A DNA stretch of 64,000 bases. It comes from JBBCJR01 sp037190805 (GTDB taxonomy: Bacteria > Pseudomonadota > Alphaproteobacteria > Sphingomonadales > Sphingomonadaceae). The DNA lies in assembly GCA_037190805.1 (NCBI GenBank), contig JBBCJR010000008.1, positions 1-64,000 of the forward strand. Direction: 5' to 3'. Shown piece after piece: positions 53,883 to 61,732 of this stretch. Position numbers and translations under genes: made by a program. How positions within the stretch are numbered: the stretch's first letter is position 1; each line of letters begins with the position of its first letter. The notes beneath the pieces are model-generated. The model had not been told where the DNA came from. It worked only from the letters and a program-made list of their open reading frames with translations, and did no database searches.

Positions 53883-55420
53883 CGGTAAAGCTGATAGACC
53901 AGAGTTTCGCTCAGAACATCGGTCCCGCGGGCCAACCAGACCCGAAGATCGGCCGGTTCATCGCTGGCCGGGGCGATATCGAGCATCAGCCGCCACCGTC
54001 CGGACTGATTGGCCAGCGGATAGGCGCTGGACGCGATCAACTCGCCACGCGACAGTTCGACCATCGGCTTGACGCCGCTCTCGCGATCGAGCCCGACGAG
54101 GCCCGGTCCGGTGAAATCCGCGACCAGCTTGGTGACGCCCGGCAGCGGTGGATGGCCGGGCCGGCCCCCCACGCCCGTCCAGGTGTCGGTGACGATCGCT
54201 CCTCGTGAGGGCTCGGGCTCGCCCTCGCCCCAGTGGAGACGATAGCGCAATTCGAACGTCGCGCCGCCACGCGCCGGGGCGGCGGGTGTCCAGAAGGCAA
54301 CGATATTGTCGTCGGTCTCCGACTGGGTCGGGATTTCATAGAGCATCACCGAACCCGCTCCCCAGCCCTCCAGAGGTTCCGCCCACAGACTGGGGCGCTT
54401 TTCGTAGAAAACCCCGTCATCCTGATAGTGGAGAAAATTGCGGTCGCGCTGCAGCAGGCCGAAGCCTTTCGGATTCGCGTCGACAAAGCTGTTGGTGATC
54501 GTCCGCGGCGGGTTGATCAGCGGCCGCCAGATTCGCTGACCGGTGCCGGTAACGATCGACAATCCGTCGGAATCATGGATTTCCGGGCGCCAGTCGACCG
54601 CCTGGGCGCGGTTGCCTTCACCATACCAGAACATGCTGGTCATCGGCGCGAAGCCCAGCCGCTGGACGTCGCGGCGCAGTCGGATGAAGGCGTCGACGTC
54701 CTGGACGATGCCTTTCGGCGTCTGGCGCGAGATGAACTTATAGGCGCCGGCGACGCTGGGCCCGTCGAGCAGCGCATAGACGGTGACGCCGTCCTCCGGA
54801 CCGCGTTCCAGCCAGAAATGGGTGAAGACCGGAAACTCCTCGGCCCCGTCGATGCCGGTGTCGATGGCGAGACCGCGGGCGGACAGACCATATTGATTCT
54901 CGGCCCCCGCCGTGCGGAAATAGGATGCACCCTGGAAGGCGAGCCAGTCGCCGATCCCACCGGGGTTCATCACCCGAAAGCCGGCGAAACCGCCTTCCTT
55001 GTCCAGCACCGTAACCGGATGATCGGGTGTCATATCGAACAGCGCGGCGTCATAAGACAGGGCGCTGGCGCGACCATTTTCGACCACGAAGATCGAGACC
55101 GGCATCGGGGCCATGCGGTGGATGGGGAAAAATCGCACGCCCGTGCCGCCTTGAGCATCGCCCCACAGCGTACGGTCGGGCCGATACTGAATATGATTGA
55201 GCGCGTCGTAGGTGACCGCCGAAGCGCCTGCGACGGGACTGATCGGCCGGTAGGACGCGCGTGACAGGGCGACGGCCCGCGCCTTCAGGGCATCCCACGA
55301 AAATCGTTCGGGACGGCCCAGCCTCATGCCAGGCACGGCTGCCAGTCCCGGGCCAGCCGTCATCAGGGCGCCGAGCGCGATCAGCAGGTCCCGGCGATTG
55401 AATCCGTTCATTGCCGCCAT
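53879..55420 (-). CDS. opgG: Periplasmic glucan biosynthesis protein OpgG/OpgD
   Basis: Periplasmic beta-sandwich protein needed for OPG assembly, 513 aa. The N-terminus MNGFNRRDLLIALGALMTAG is a twin-arginine signal, which is the OpgD feature in E. coli (OpgG uses Sec); assignment between the two is therefore open. RPERFSWDALKARAVALSR and ALNHIQYRPDRTLWGD are family blocks. ATG 55420 or ATG 55411 could be used; both keep the Arg pair, and neither has a clear ribosome site. A terminator-like hairpin lies about 90 bases upstream in the leader. Confidence 0.92.
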   Translation of the reverse strand: MAAMNGFNRRDLLIALGALMTAGPGLAAVPGMRLGRPERFSWDALKARAVALSRASYRPISPVAGASAVTYDALNHIQYRPDRTLWGDAQGGTGVRFFPIHRMAPMPVSIFVVENGRASALSYDAALFDMTPDHPVTVLDKEGGFAGFRVMNPGGIGDWLAFQGASYFRTAGAENQYGLSARGLAIDTGIDGAEEFPVFTHFWLERGPEDGVTVYALLDGPSVAGAYKFISRQTPKGIVQDVDAFIRLRRDVQRLGFAPMTSMFWYGEGNRAQAVDWRPEIHDSDGLSIVTGTGQRIWRPLINPPRTITNSFVDANPKGFGLLQRDRNFLHYQDDGVFYEKRPSLWAEPLEGWGAGSVMLYEIPTQSETDDNIVAFWTPAAPARGGATFELRYRLHWGEGEPEPSRGAIVTDTWTGVGGRPGHPPLPGVTKLVADFTGPGLVGLDRESGVKPMVELSRGELIASSAYPLANQSGRWRLMLDIAPASDEPADLRVWLARGTDVLSETLVYQLYR

Positions 55421-55749
55421 GTGGGTTGGAAGCCGGTCGGATTGCAAGTCGTCGGCGGTACTTTCAACGGCCGGACGGGTCGTTTCGCCGATGATGGAAA
55501 AAGACAAAGCCCCGCCGCGGGGGGACCTGCGGCGGGGCCCTCCGGCGATGCCAGAGATGGCCACCATGCCGCAAAACCATTACCGAAGCATTGAAGTCCG
55601 GTCCGCCAGCGCGATAAAATTAAACTCCAAGAATGTTTTATTCCCAATATCTTAATGAGAAGTTCCGCCGGCGTGCGCAGAGGTGGTGGTATCGTCCGCA
55701 GCTTGTCCCTAAGGGAGCTGGCTGAACGCCGGGGACAAGGGGCAGGCCG
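55421..55749. other. 329-base divergent spacer opgG / pgl
   Basis: No gene that I can support. The right part (55600-55660) is AT-rich and could hold promoters for both genes. The left part contains a strong GC-rich hairpin with a T-run on the minus strand, described separately. The pgl start at 55750 lies just after GGGGACAAGGGG-like purine-rich DNA. Confidence 0.5.
55496..55538 (-). terminator. Terminator-like hairpin in the opgG leader
   Basis: On the minus strand GCCCCGCCGC pairs with GCGGCGGGGC (10 bp, 10-base loop), followed by TTTGTCTTTTTCC. It points toward opgG, yet no minus-strand gene lies upstream before the divergent pgl start. It may be a leader attenuator or the end of a small RNA of up to about 150 bases. 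Confidence 0.75.
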
Positions 55750-56451
55750 ATGATCGAAGCCGAATGGTGGGACTATGACGATCTTGACGAGCTGGCCGAA
55801 GCGATTGCCGGCGACATCGGGTTCATCGTCGAAAGCGCGCTCGATGCGCGGGGCCAGGCGCTGATCGCACTGCCGGGAAGCGGGCCGGCGACGGCAGCCT
55901 TCGTTCATCTGGCGGCGCGGAAGCTGCCGTGGAAAAGAGTGACGATCATTCCCACCGATGACTGCCTGGTCGCTGTCGACAGTCCGCTGAGCCAGGCTGC
56001 GACGATCGCCCGCGCCTTCATTCCCGCCGGCGCCCGGGTGCTGCCGATCGGCAGCGTCAATCCGGACCATCATCTTGCCGGGCGCGCCGCCGACGCCCGG
56101 CTGGCGGAGCTGCACTGGCCGCCCGATCTGGTTTGCCTCGACGTTGGCCCTGACGGCCATACGGCGTCGATCTTTCCGGGTCCCGATTTCGATGAGGCGC
56201 TGAACGCCCCCAAGGCCCGCCGCGCGGTCGGCGTGCTGCCTGACCCGCTGCCGGCCGAGGGCGCCGTCGCGCGCGTAACATTGACCCGCGCCGCGATCTT
56301 GTCGGCGCGGACCCTGACGCTGGCCTTTACCGGCGCGGAGACCCGCAAGCTGGTGGAAAGGGCGATCGACGACGGTCCGCTGTCTCCGACCCCAATCGGC
56401 CGGGTGCTGGCCGAAGCGACCGTCCCCATCGACATCCATTGGGCGGCCTGA
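55750..56451 (+). CDS. pgl: 6-phosphogluconolactonase
   Basis: Hydrolyses 6-phosphogluconolactone in the pentose phosphate/Entner-Doudoroff route; 233 aa, DevB type. ALIALPGSGPATAAFVHLA, RVTIIPTDDCLVAVDSPLSQ and CLDVGPDGHTASIFPGPDFDEAL are the sugar-phosphate-binding blocks of the glucosamine-6-P isomerase/6PGL fold; GPDGHTASIFPG is diagnostic. zwf, edd and glk, its usual neighbours, are not in the window. Convergent with manA. Confidence 0.93.
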   Translation: MIEAEWWDYDDLDELAEAIAGDIGFIVESALDARGQALIALPGSGPATAAFVHLAARKLPWKRVTIIPTDDCLVAVDSPLSQAATIARAFIPAGARVLPIGSVNPDHHLAGRAADARLAELHWPPDLVCLDVGPDGHTASIFPGPDFDEALNAPKARRAVGVLPDPLPAEGAVARVTLTRAAILSARTLTLAFTGAETRKLVERAIDDGPLSPTPIGRVLAEATVPIDIHWAA

Positions 56452-56462
56452 GCGGTCGGTCG

Positions 56463-57308
56463 TCAACGCGGGGTCACCAGCCCGTCGATGATGGTGGCTC
56501 CCGGATAAGCGAGCAGCAGGTCGGCGCCCTCCTGCAGCGCGATTGCAGCGGGGGCGTCAACCCGCCATGTCTCGCCAGCCGTGAAGCGGGCGTTATCCAG
56601 GGCACCGTCACCCGTGACGGGTATGACCCACAGCGGGCGAGCGGGGTCAACCTTCAGCGTTCCCATGACCGGACCGCGCCAGCGTTCGAGCACGAACTTG
56701 GCGCCTTCGACCAGGATGGTGCGCTGGCCGTCCAGTTTCCGCGGCACGGTGGGAGCGACATAGGGAACCGGCCTGGACACCGCGATGCCATCGTCCAGAT
56801 GCAGTTCGCGCGGGCGGCCATAATCATAAAGGCGATAGGTCAGATCGACATTCTGCTGAACCTCGATCAGCGTCAGGCCGGCGCCGATCGCATGGACCGT
56901 GCCGGCGGGCGAATAGAAAATGTCGCCGGCCTTCACTGCTTTCCAGTCGACCCTGTCCTGGATCGTGCCGTCGAGGGTCGCGGCGCGCAGTTCGTCGGCG
57001 GTCATGACCTCGCGGGTGCCGATGGCGATGGTGGCGCCAGGGTCGGCCGCTAGGATCAGCCAGGCTTCGTCCTTGCCGCGGGCATGACCGCGCGACCGTG
57101 CCTCGGCATCGTCGGGATGAACCTGGATCGACAGATTCTCGCTGGTGAAAATATATTTGACCAGCAATTCAGCGTCGGCCCGGTCGTCCTGGAACCAGAT
57201 TTCGCCGACTGGTTCGCCGTCGGAAGATGCATCCTCGAAGCCGGGCCACAGGACATGCCGGCCCCAGACCTTTTCGACGCGATGGGTTTTGAGGCGGCTG
57301 ACGGTCAT
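56463..57308 (-). CDS. manA: Mannose-6-phosphate isomerase, class I
   Basis: Zn-dependent cupin interconverting mannose-6-P and fructose-6-P; 281 aa, the short bacterial form. The metal site is built from LSIQVHPDDAEA (Gln, His), EAWLILAADPGA (Glu) and GTVHAIGAGLTLIEVQQN (His). KVWGRHVLWPGF at the N-terminus is typical. Likely supplies mannose/GDP-mannose for envelope polysaccharide, which fits the SLBB exporter and GT4 enzyme elsewhere in the window. ATG 57308; divergent from the extensin-like gene with 55 bases between. Confidence 0.93.
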   Translation of the reverse strand: MTVSRLKTHRVEKVWGRHVLWPGFEDASSDGEPVGEIWFQDDRADAELLVKYIFTSENLSIQVHPDDAEARSRGHARGKDEAWLILAADPGATIAIGTREVMTADELRAATLDGTIQDRVDWKAVKAGDIFYSPAGTVHAIGAGLTLIEVQQNVDLTYRLYDYGRPRELHLDDGIAVSRPVPYVAPTVPRKLDGQRTILVEGAKFVLERWRGPVMGTLKVDPARPLWVIPVTGDGALDNARFTAGETWRVDAPAAIALQEGADLLLAYPGATIIDGLVTPR

Positions 57309-57363
57309 CAGTGGTCTCCGGTCGAACTGGAACGCTTCATGCCGTCGAACGTCGGGAAAGGCG

Positions 57364-58089
57364 ATGCGTTTCCTCTGGCGCTTGTCGATCGTCGCGATCC
57401 TGTCTGGTCTGGCGGCATTGGGTGTGGCCATTCTCAATCATGAACGGCCTCAGGACCTGCCATGGACACCGCTGGACCTGGGACAGCCGATCGGCCTGTT
57501 CACGGCGGCGAAACTGGGTGCCTTGGCCGGCGACGCGCCGCGCTGCCGAATGTTGCTGGATCGTGCAGGCGTCGAAGCGACGCCGCTGCCGCCTCTGAGG
57601 ATCAGTTCGGACTGCGGCCATGACGATGCCATGCGCCTGCGCGCGCGACCGGGCGAGACCGTCTATTCGCCGGACGGGGTGGGCGTGGCCTGTCCCGTCG
57701 CGGCGGCGCTCGCGATGTGGGAATGGCAAGTCGTGCAGCCGGCGGCGATCCGGCATTTCGGCCGCCCGGTGGTTCGGATCGACCATTTCGGCAGCTATAG
57801 CTGCCGGCGTCTCTATGGCCGCGATACAGGTACGTGGAGCGAGCATGCGCGGGCGAACGCCATCGATATCGCCGGCTTTCGCCTCGCCGGCAGGGATCGC
57901 AAGATCGTGCGGGTGGTTGCCGACTGGGCGGGAGAGGACGCTGCTGCTGCGGCCTTCTTGCGCGATGTTCACCAGGGTGCGTGCCGTCTATTCGGTACCA
58001 CGCTTGGACCCGACTACAATGCCGCGCACCGCGACCATTTTCATTTCGACATGGCGCGAAGAAGCGGCGGCTGGCGTGCCTGCCGCTGA
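57364..58089 (+). CDS. Extensin-like C-terminal domain protein
   Basis: Envelope protein, 241 aa. One N-terminal membrane anchor (about 6-24) is followed by a periplasmic domain of the bacterial extensin family: CRMLLDRAGVEATPLPPL, GVACPVAAALAMWEWQVVQPAA, HFGSYSCRRLYGRDTGTWSEHARANAIDIAGFRLAGR and DYNAAHRDHFHFDMA. The His/Asp/Ser pattern (SEHARANAIDI and HRDHFHFD) resembles the metal site of D-Ala-D-Ala carboxypeptidases, so a peptidoglycan role is possible but not shown. ATG 57364 has GGGAAAGG upstream. Confidence 0.9.
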   Translation: MRFLWRLSIVAILSGLAALGVAILNHERPQDLPWTPLDLGQPIGLFTAAKLGALAGDAPRCRMLLDRAGVEATPLPPLRISSDCGHDDAMRLRARPGETVYSPDGVGVACPVAAALAMWEWQVVQPAAIRHFGRPVVRIDHFGSYSCRRLYGRDTGTWSEHARANAIDIAGFRLAGRDRKIVRVVADWAGEDAAAAAFLRDVHQGACRLFGTTLGPDYNAAHRDHFHFDMARRSGGWRACR

Positions 58090-58095
58090 GCGACT

Positions 58096-59094
58096 ATGCG
58101 CTCTCCAATGCGTGCGCCGGCCACCCGAGCGTCCCTGTGGCGACGACTGGTTCCTGATCCGTTTCTGATTCTTCTGGTTGCGACTGTGGCCGTCGGTCTG
58201 CTGCTGCCGGCACGGGGGGAGGCACTGGACAGTGTCGGCATGGTGGCGACGGCGGCGATCGTCCTGCTGTTTTTTCTCCATGGCGTTCGTCTGCCGCGCG
58301 AAGCCGTGGTTGCGGCGCTGGGGCACTGGCGGTTGCACATTACCATCCTGGCGATCAGCTTTGTCGCGTTCCCGCTGATCGGCCTCGCCATGGCGCGCGC
58401 CGGCCACGACCTGATGCAGCCCGGCCTGTGGCTGGGCTTCCTGTTCCTGTGCGCCCTGCCGTCGACAGTGCAATCGTCGATCGCCTTCACCTCGATCGCG
58501 GGCGGTAATGTCGCAGCGGCGGTGTGTGCTGCTGCGGCGTCGAATCTGGTCGGCATTCTCCTGACACCTGTGATCGTCGCCGCGCTGACGGGCGCTCAAG
58601 GTGGACATATCGACCTCAGCGGCATCGGCGGGATCGTGGTCGAACTGCTGCTGCCGTTCGTCGCGGGCCATCTGGCGCGGCCATGGCTGGGCCAGTGGGC
58701 GGCGCAGCGGCAACGGCTGCTTGGCATGACGGATCGGGGCACCATCGTGCTCGCGGTCTATGTCGCCGTCGCCGAGGCGGTCGGAGCGGACGCGTTCAAG
58801 CAATTGGGGATGATGGAGCTTGGCGTCCTGGTCGTCCTGTTGGCGGTGTTGCTGGCGATCGTTCTGGCGGGCAGCTGGGTCGGCGCGCGCCGGCTTGGCT
58901 TCACGCGCGAAGATGCGATCGTGATTCTCTTCTGTGGGTCGAAAAAGGGACTGGTGACGGGCATTCCGATGGCGCGGGTGCTGTTCGGTGGTCCGCAACT
59001 GGGCCTCGTCATCCTGTCGGTAATGTTGTTCCATCAGATGCAGTTGATGGTGTGCGCCGCGATCGCACGGCGCTTGAGCGAACCAAAGGAATAA
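58096..59094 (+). CDS. Bile acid:sodium symporter family protein (SBF-like)
   Basis: Integral membrane protein with about ten spans, 332 aa. The BASS/SBF-like core includes ALPSTVQSSIAFTSIAGGNVAAAVCAAAASNLVGI and, near the end, ILFCGSKKGLVTGIPMARVLFG with crossover-helix type motifs. It belongs to the subgroup that includes yeast Rch1, so organic anions or ion homeostasis are possible roles; true bile salt transport is unlikely. It starts six bases after the extensin-like stop codon, so the two may be co-transcribed. Confidence 0.88.
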   Translation: MRSPMRAPATRASLWRRLVPDPFLILLVATVAVGLLLPARGEALDSVGMVATAAIVLLFFLHGVRLPREAVVAALGHWRLHITILAISFVAFPLIGLAMARAGHDLMQPGLWLGFLFLCALPSTVQSSIAFTSIAGGNVAAAVCAAAASNLVGILLTPVIVAALTGAQGGHIDLSGIGGIVVELLLPFVAGHLARPWLGQWAAQRQRLLGMTDRGTIVLAVYVAVAEAVGADAFKQLGMMELGVLVVLLAVLLAIVLAGSWVGARRLGFTREDAIVILFCGSKKGLVTGIPMARVLFGGPQLGLVILSVMLFHQMQLMVCAAIARRLSEPKE

Positions 59095-59109
59095 TTTTAT
59101 CTGTCCTAC

Positions 59110-59130
59110 AAATAACCAAACAGGTTATTT
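59110..59130. promoter_or_regulatory. AT-rich inverted repeat before the lysis genes
   Basis: AAATAACC and GGTTATTT flank a five-base spacer (AAACA); perfect 8-bp arms, ending eight bases before the endolysin ATG. Either a DNA operator or an RNA hairpin occupying the position of the ribosome site. No classical Shine-Dalgarno is present. Confidence 0.75.
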
Positions 59131-59138
59131 CGTGGCAA

Positions 59139-59696
59139 ATGACGGATAACGACACCTCCCACCGGATCGAAACCCTGCTCGATGATCTCATCGCGCGCGA
59201 AGGCGGCTTTGTGGATCATCCTGCCGATCGCGGCGGCGCGACACGCTATGGCATTACCGAAGCGGTGGCGCGGGCGGCCGGCTATCAGGGGCCCATGAGC
59301 GCGCTGCCGCTGGCTCTGGCCCGCGACATCTATCGCCGCCGTTACTGGCAGGCGCCCAAATTCGATCATGTCGCGATCCGTATGCCGGCCGTGGCGGCGG
59401 AGCTGTTCGACACGGGCGCGAACATGGGGCCGGCCGTGGCGGTGCGCTTCCTCCAGCGGGCCCTCAACGTTCTCAATCGCGGGGGCCGGGACTGGGCCGA
59501 CATCGCTGTCGACGGGCAGATCGGATCGCGCACGCTGGCGGCGCTCGACGGGCTGGCCCGGCGTCGGGGCGCGCGGGGCGAGGCGGTGCTGGTCAAGGCG
59601 CTGAACGCCTTGCAGGGCGCCCGCTACATCGCCCTCGCCGAGGCTCGGCCGTCGCAGGAGAGTTTCGTGTTTGGCTGGCTCGACCAGCGGCTTTGA
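59139..59696 (+). CDS. GH108-type endolysin (N-acetylmuramidase)
   Basis: Predicted peptidoglycan hydrolase, 185 aa. The N-terminal glycoside hydrolase 108 domain has Glu21 in AREGGFVDHPADRGGATRYGIT, the catalytic Glu of this family; DIYRRRYWQAPKFDHV follows. The C-terminal PG-binding-3 type region has DTGANMGPAVAVRFLQRALN and DGQIGSRTLAAL. There is no signal peptide, so release needs a holin, and a holin gene follows 20 bases later. This pairing and order resemble the lysis genes of gene transfer agents and some prophages. No other phage gene lies nearby. Confidence 0.9.
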   Translation: MTDNDTSHRIETLLDDLIAREGGFVDHPADRGGATRYGITEAVARAAGYQGPMSALPLALARDIYRRRYWQAPKFDHVAIRMPAVAAELFDTGANMGPAVAVRFLQRALNVLNRGGRDWADIAVDGQIGSRTLAALDGLARRRGARGEAVLVKALNALQGARYIALAEARPSQESFVFGWLDQRL

Positions 59697-59716
59697 CGGT
59701 TGGGGAGGGCAGGACG

Positions 59717-60124
59717 ATGTCGTTGCTGAATGGACTGATCGGTCCGCTGGCCGGACTGATCGACAAGATCATCCCCGATCCCGAGGCCCGCGACCGGGCG
59801 AAGCTGGAACTGATGAAGCTGGAAGGGGCGCAGGAGCTGGAAGCCGTGAAGGCGCAGCTCAGCGCTATCGTCACCGAGGCGCAATCGACCGATCCGTGGA
59901 CCAGCCGGGCGCGGCCGAGCTTCCTCTACGTAATGTACGCGTTGCTGCTGTGGTCGATCCCGATGGGTCTGATCGCGGCCGCCGATCAGGCGACGGCCAG
60001 TGCCATCGCCGGCGGCATGACTGCTTATCTGAGGGCTATCCCCGAGGAGCTCTACGCGCTCTTCGGTACCGGCTATCTGGGTTACACGCTGGCGCGGCAA
60101 TGGGGGCTGAAGAAGGGGAAATAG
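59717..60124 (+). CDS. GTA-type 3TM holin family protein
   Basis: Small membrane protein, 135 aa. It begins MSLLNGLIGPLAGLIDKIIPD, then a charged helix (ARDRAKLELMKLEGAQELEAVKAQ), WTSRARPSFLYVMYALLLW with a first clear span, a further hydrophobic segment and LYALFGTGYLGYTLARQWG, ending KKGK. This matches what I know of the holin of 3TMs family associated with gene-transfer-agent release (PF11351). It would permeabilise the inner membrane and release the adjacent endolysin. GAGGGCAGGA lies upstream of the ATG. Confidence 0.88.
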   Translation: MSLLNGLIGPLAGLIDKIIPDPEARDRAKLELMKLEGAQELEAVKAQLSAIVTEAQSTDPWTSRARPSFLYVMYALLLWSIPMGLIAAADQATASAIAGGMTAYLRAIPEELYALFGTGYLGYTLARQWGLKKGK

Positions 60125-60133
60125 CCCCGGATC

Positions 60134-60661
60134 TCAGTCGCCTGCCAGCGCCGCCCGGTGCTCTGCGGCAAGCGCGACATAGCGCGCGATGACGTCGTCA
60201 TGGCCTGCGACCTCGGCTTCGGTCAGATCGCGCATAGGCCGGGCGGGGCGGCCGGCCCACAGCTGGCGCGCGGGCAAACGCTTACCCGGCGTCAGCAGCG
60301 CGCCGGCGGCGAGGCGGCCATAGGGTTCGATCTCGCACCCGTCCATGACGACCGCGCCCATGCCGACGAACGCGCGGTCGTGAAGGGTACAGCCGTGCAG
60401 CATCACCATATGGCCGACCAGCACATCGTCGCCGATCAACGTGTCGTGGCGGCCGCCCTCGACATGGACGACGGTGCCGTCCTGAAGGTTCGAGCGGGCA
60501 CCGACCCGGATACGACCGATATCGCCGCGCAGGACGCTGTTATACCAGATACTGGCGCCGGCTCCGATCTCGACGTCGCCGATTACCCGGCAGCCGGGGG
60601 CAACGAAGGCATCCCCGGCGACCAAGGGCGTAACGCCGCGAAAGGGCAGGATCGTCGGCAT
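60134..60661 (-). CDS. Gamma carbonic anhydrase family protein
   Basis: Left-handed beta-helix hexapeptide-repeat protein, 175 aa. IWYNSVLRGDIGRIRVGARSNLQDGTVVHVEGG supplies the first metal His (VVHV), and VGHMVMLHGC the other two. Members include active Zn/Fe/Co carbonic anhydrases and inactive relatives such as PaaY/YrdA; the three metal His are intact here. ATG overlaps the argC stop by one base, so it is translationally coupled to argC and lies at the end of the riboswitch-led run. Confidence 0.93.
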   Translation of the reverse strand: MPTILPFRGVTPLVAGDAFVAPGCRVIGDVEIGAGASIWYNSVLRGDIGRIRVGARSNLQDGTVVHVEGGRHDTLIGDDVLVGHMVMLHGCTLHDRAFVGMGAVVMDGCEIEPYGRLAAGALLTPGKRLPARQLWAGRPARPMRDLTEAEVAGHDDVIARYVALAAEHRAALAGD

Positions 60662-61701
60662 CAGGGAAATAGCGGCGCGGCCTCCAGCCCCATGGTTTCC
60701 GGCAGGCCGAACATCAGGTTCATGTTCTGGATCGCCTGGCCGGACGAACCCTTTACCAGATTGTCGATCGCCGCGATCACCAGCGCCCGGCCGGGATTGC
60801 GATCGGGAAAGACGTTGACGACGGCGTGATTCGATCCCCTGACCATCCGCGTGGCCGGCGCCACGCCTTCGGGCAGAAGGTGGACGAAGGGCGCGTCGGC
60901 ATAACTGTCCGCCAGCGCGGCACGGAGCGCCGCGACATCGCTGCCACCCGCCAGATCGACGGTCGCGGTTATGAGTTCGCCCCGGTTCATCGGCACCAGA
61001 TGCGGGGTAAAGCCCGTGGTCACCGCCGTTCCGGCCGCGCCGGACAGCGCCTGCTCGATCTCCGGCATGTGACGGTGGCGCCCGATGCCATAAGGGTGGA
61101 CGGCTTCGGCAACCTCCGGGAAGAGGTTGGCTTCCTTGAGGCTGCGCCCGGCGCCCGACACGCCCGACATGGCGAAGACGGCGATGGTGGCGGGATCGAT
61201 CAGCCGCTTCGACACCAGCGGGAGCAGCGCCAGCAGCACGGCGGTGGGGTAGCAGCCGGGGCAGGCGACCAGCCGTGCGCCGGGCAGGGCGCCGCGGGCA
61301 TGTTCGGTGAGGCCGTAAACGGCGTCCGGCAGCATGTTGGGTGCGGGGTGCGCACCGCCATACCAGTCGGCATAGACTCTGGCGTCCTTCAGCCGGAAGT
61401 CGGCGCTGAGATCGATGATGCGCGGTCCCTCGATCGCTGACAGCAGCGTCGCCGAGGCGGCGTGCGGCAGACAGCCGAACACCACGTCGATGGCGCCGAA
61501 GTCGATCTCTTCCGCCTTGACTAGGGGCGGCAGATCATAGGGAAATAAATGCGGCCAGATCGCCTGCATCGTCTGACCCGCGCGCGCGTTCGCGCCCAAC
61601 GCGGCGATCTTCACCCGGGGATGGGTGAGGGCGAGGCGAACGAGGTCGGCCCCAGTATAGCCCGAGGCGCCGAGCACGGCGATGCGGATGGTGTCGGTCA
61701 T
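60661..61701 (-). CDS. argC: N-acetyl-gamma-glutamyl-phosphate reductase
   Basis: Third step of arginine synthesis, 346 aa. IRIAVLGASGYTGADLVRLALTHP is the NADP site; the catalytic Cys is in VACPGCYPTAVLLALLPL; HRHMPEIEQALSG and FTPHLVPMNRGELITATVDL are family blocks. ATG 61701 is the family start. It lies 31 bases downstream of the TMEM165-like gene on the same strand; no terminator is seen between them, so it may be read from the manganese-riboswitch promoter. Confidence 0.96.
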   Translation of the reverse strand: MTDTIRIAVLGASGYTGADLVRLALTHPRVKIAALGANARAGQTMQAIWPHLFPYDLPPLVKAEEIDFGAIDVVFGCLPHAASATLLSAIEGPRIIDLSADFRLKDARVYADWYGGAHPAPNMLPDAVYGLTEHARGALPGARLVACPGCYPTAVLLALLPLVSKRLIDPATIAVFAMSGVSGAGRSLKEANLFPEVAEAVHPYGIGRHRHMPEIEQALSGAAGTAVTTGFTPHLVPMNRGELITATVDLAGGSDVAALRAALADSYADAPFVHLLPEGVAPATRMVRGSNHAVVNVFPDRNPGRALVIAAIDNLVKGSSGQAIQNMNLMFGLPETMGLEAAPLFP

Positions 61702-61732
61702 GGCCGGCACGTAGCGCCGTGGCGGCCCCACT

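Noticed and set aside
52158..53888. 576-codon plus-strand frame antisense to opgH
   Set aside because: Gln/Arg/His-rich shadow composition; OpgH has all GT2 motifs and membrane spans.
59110..60124. Prophage
   Set aside because: Only lysis genes are present; flanking genes are ordinary chromosomal ones, so no prophage is called.
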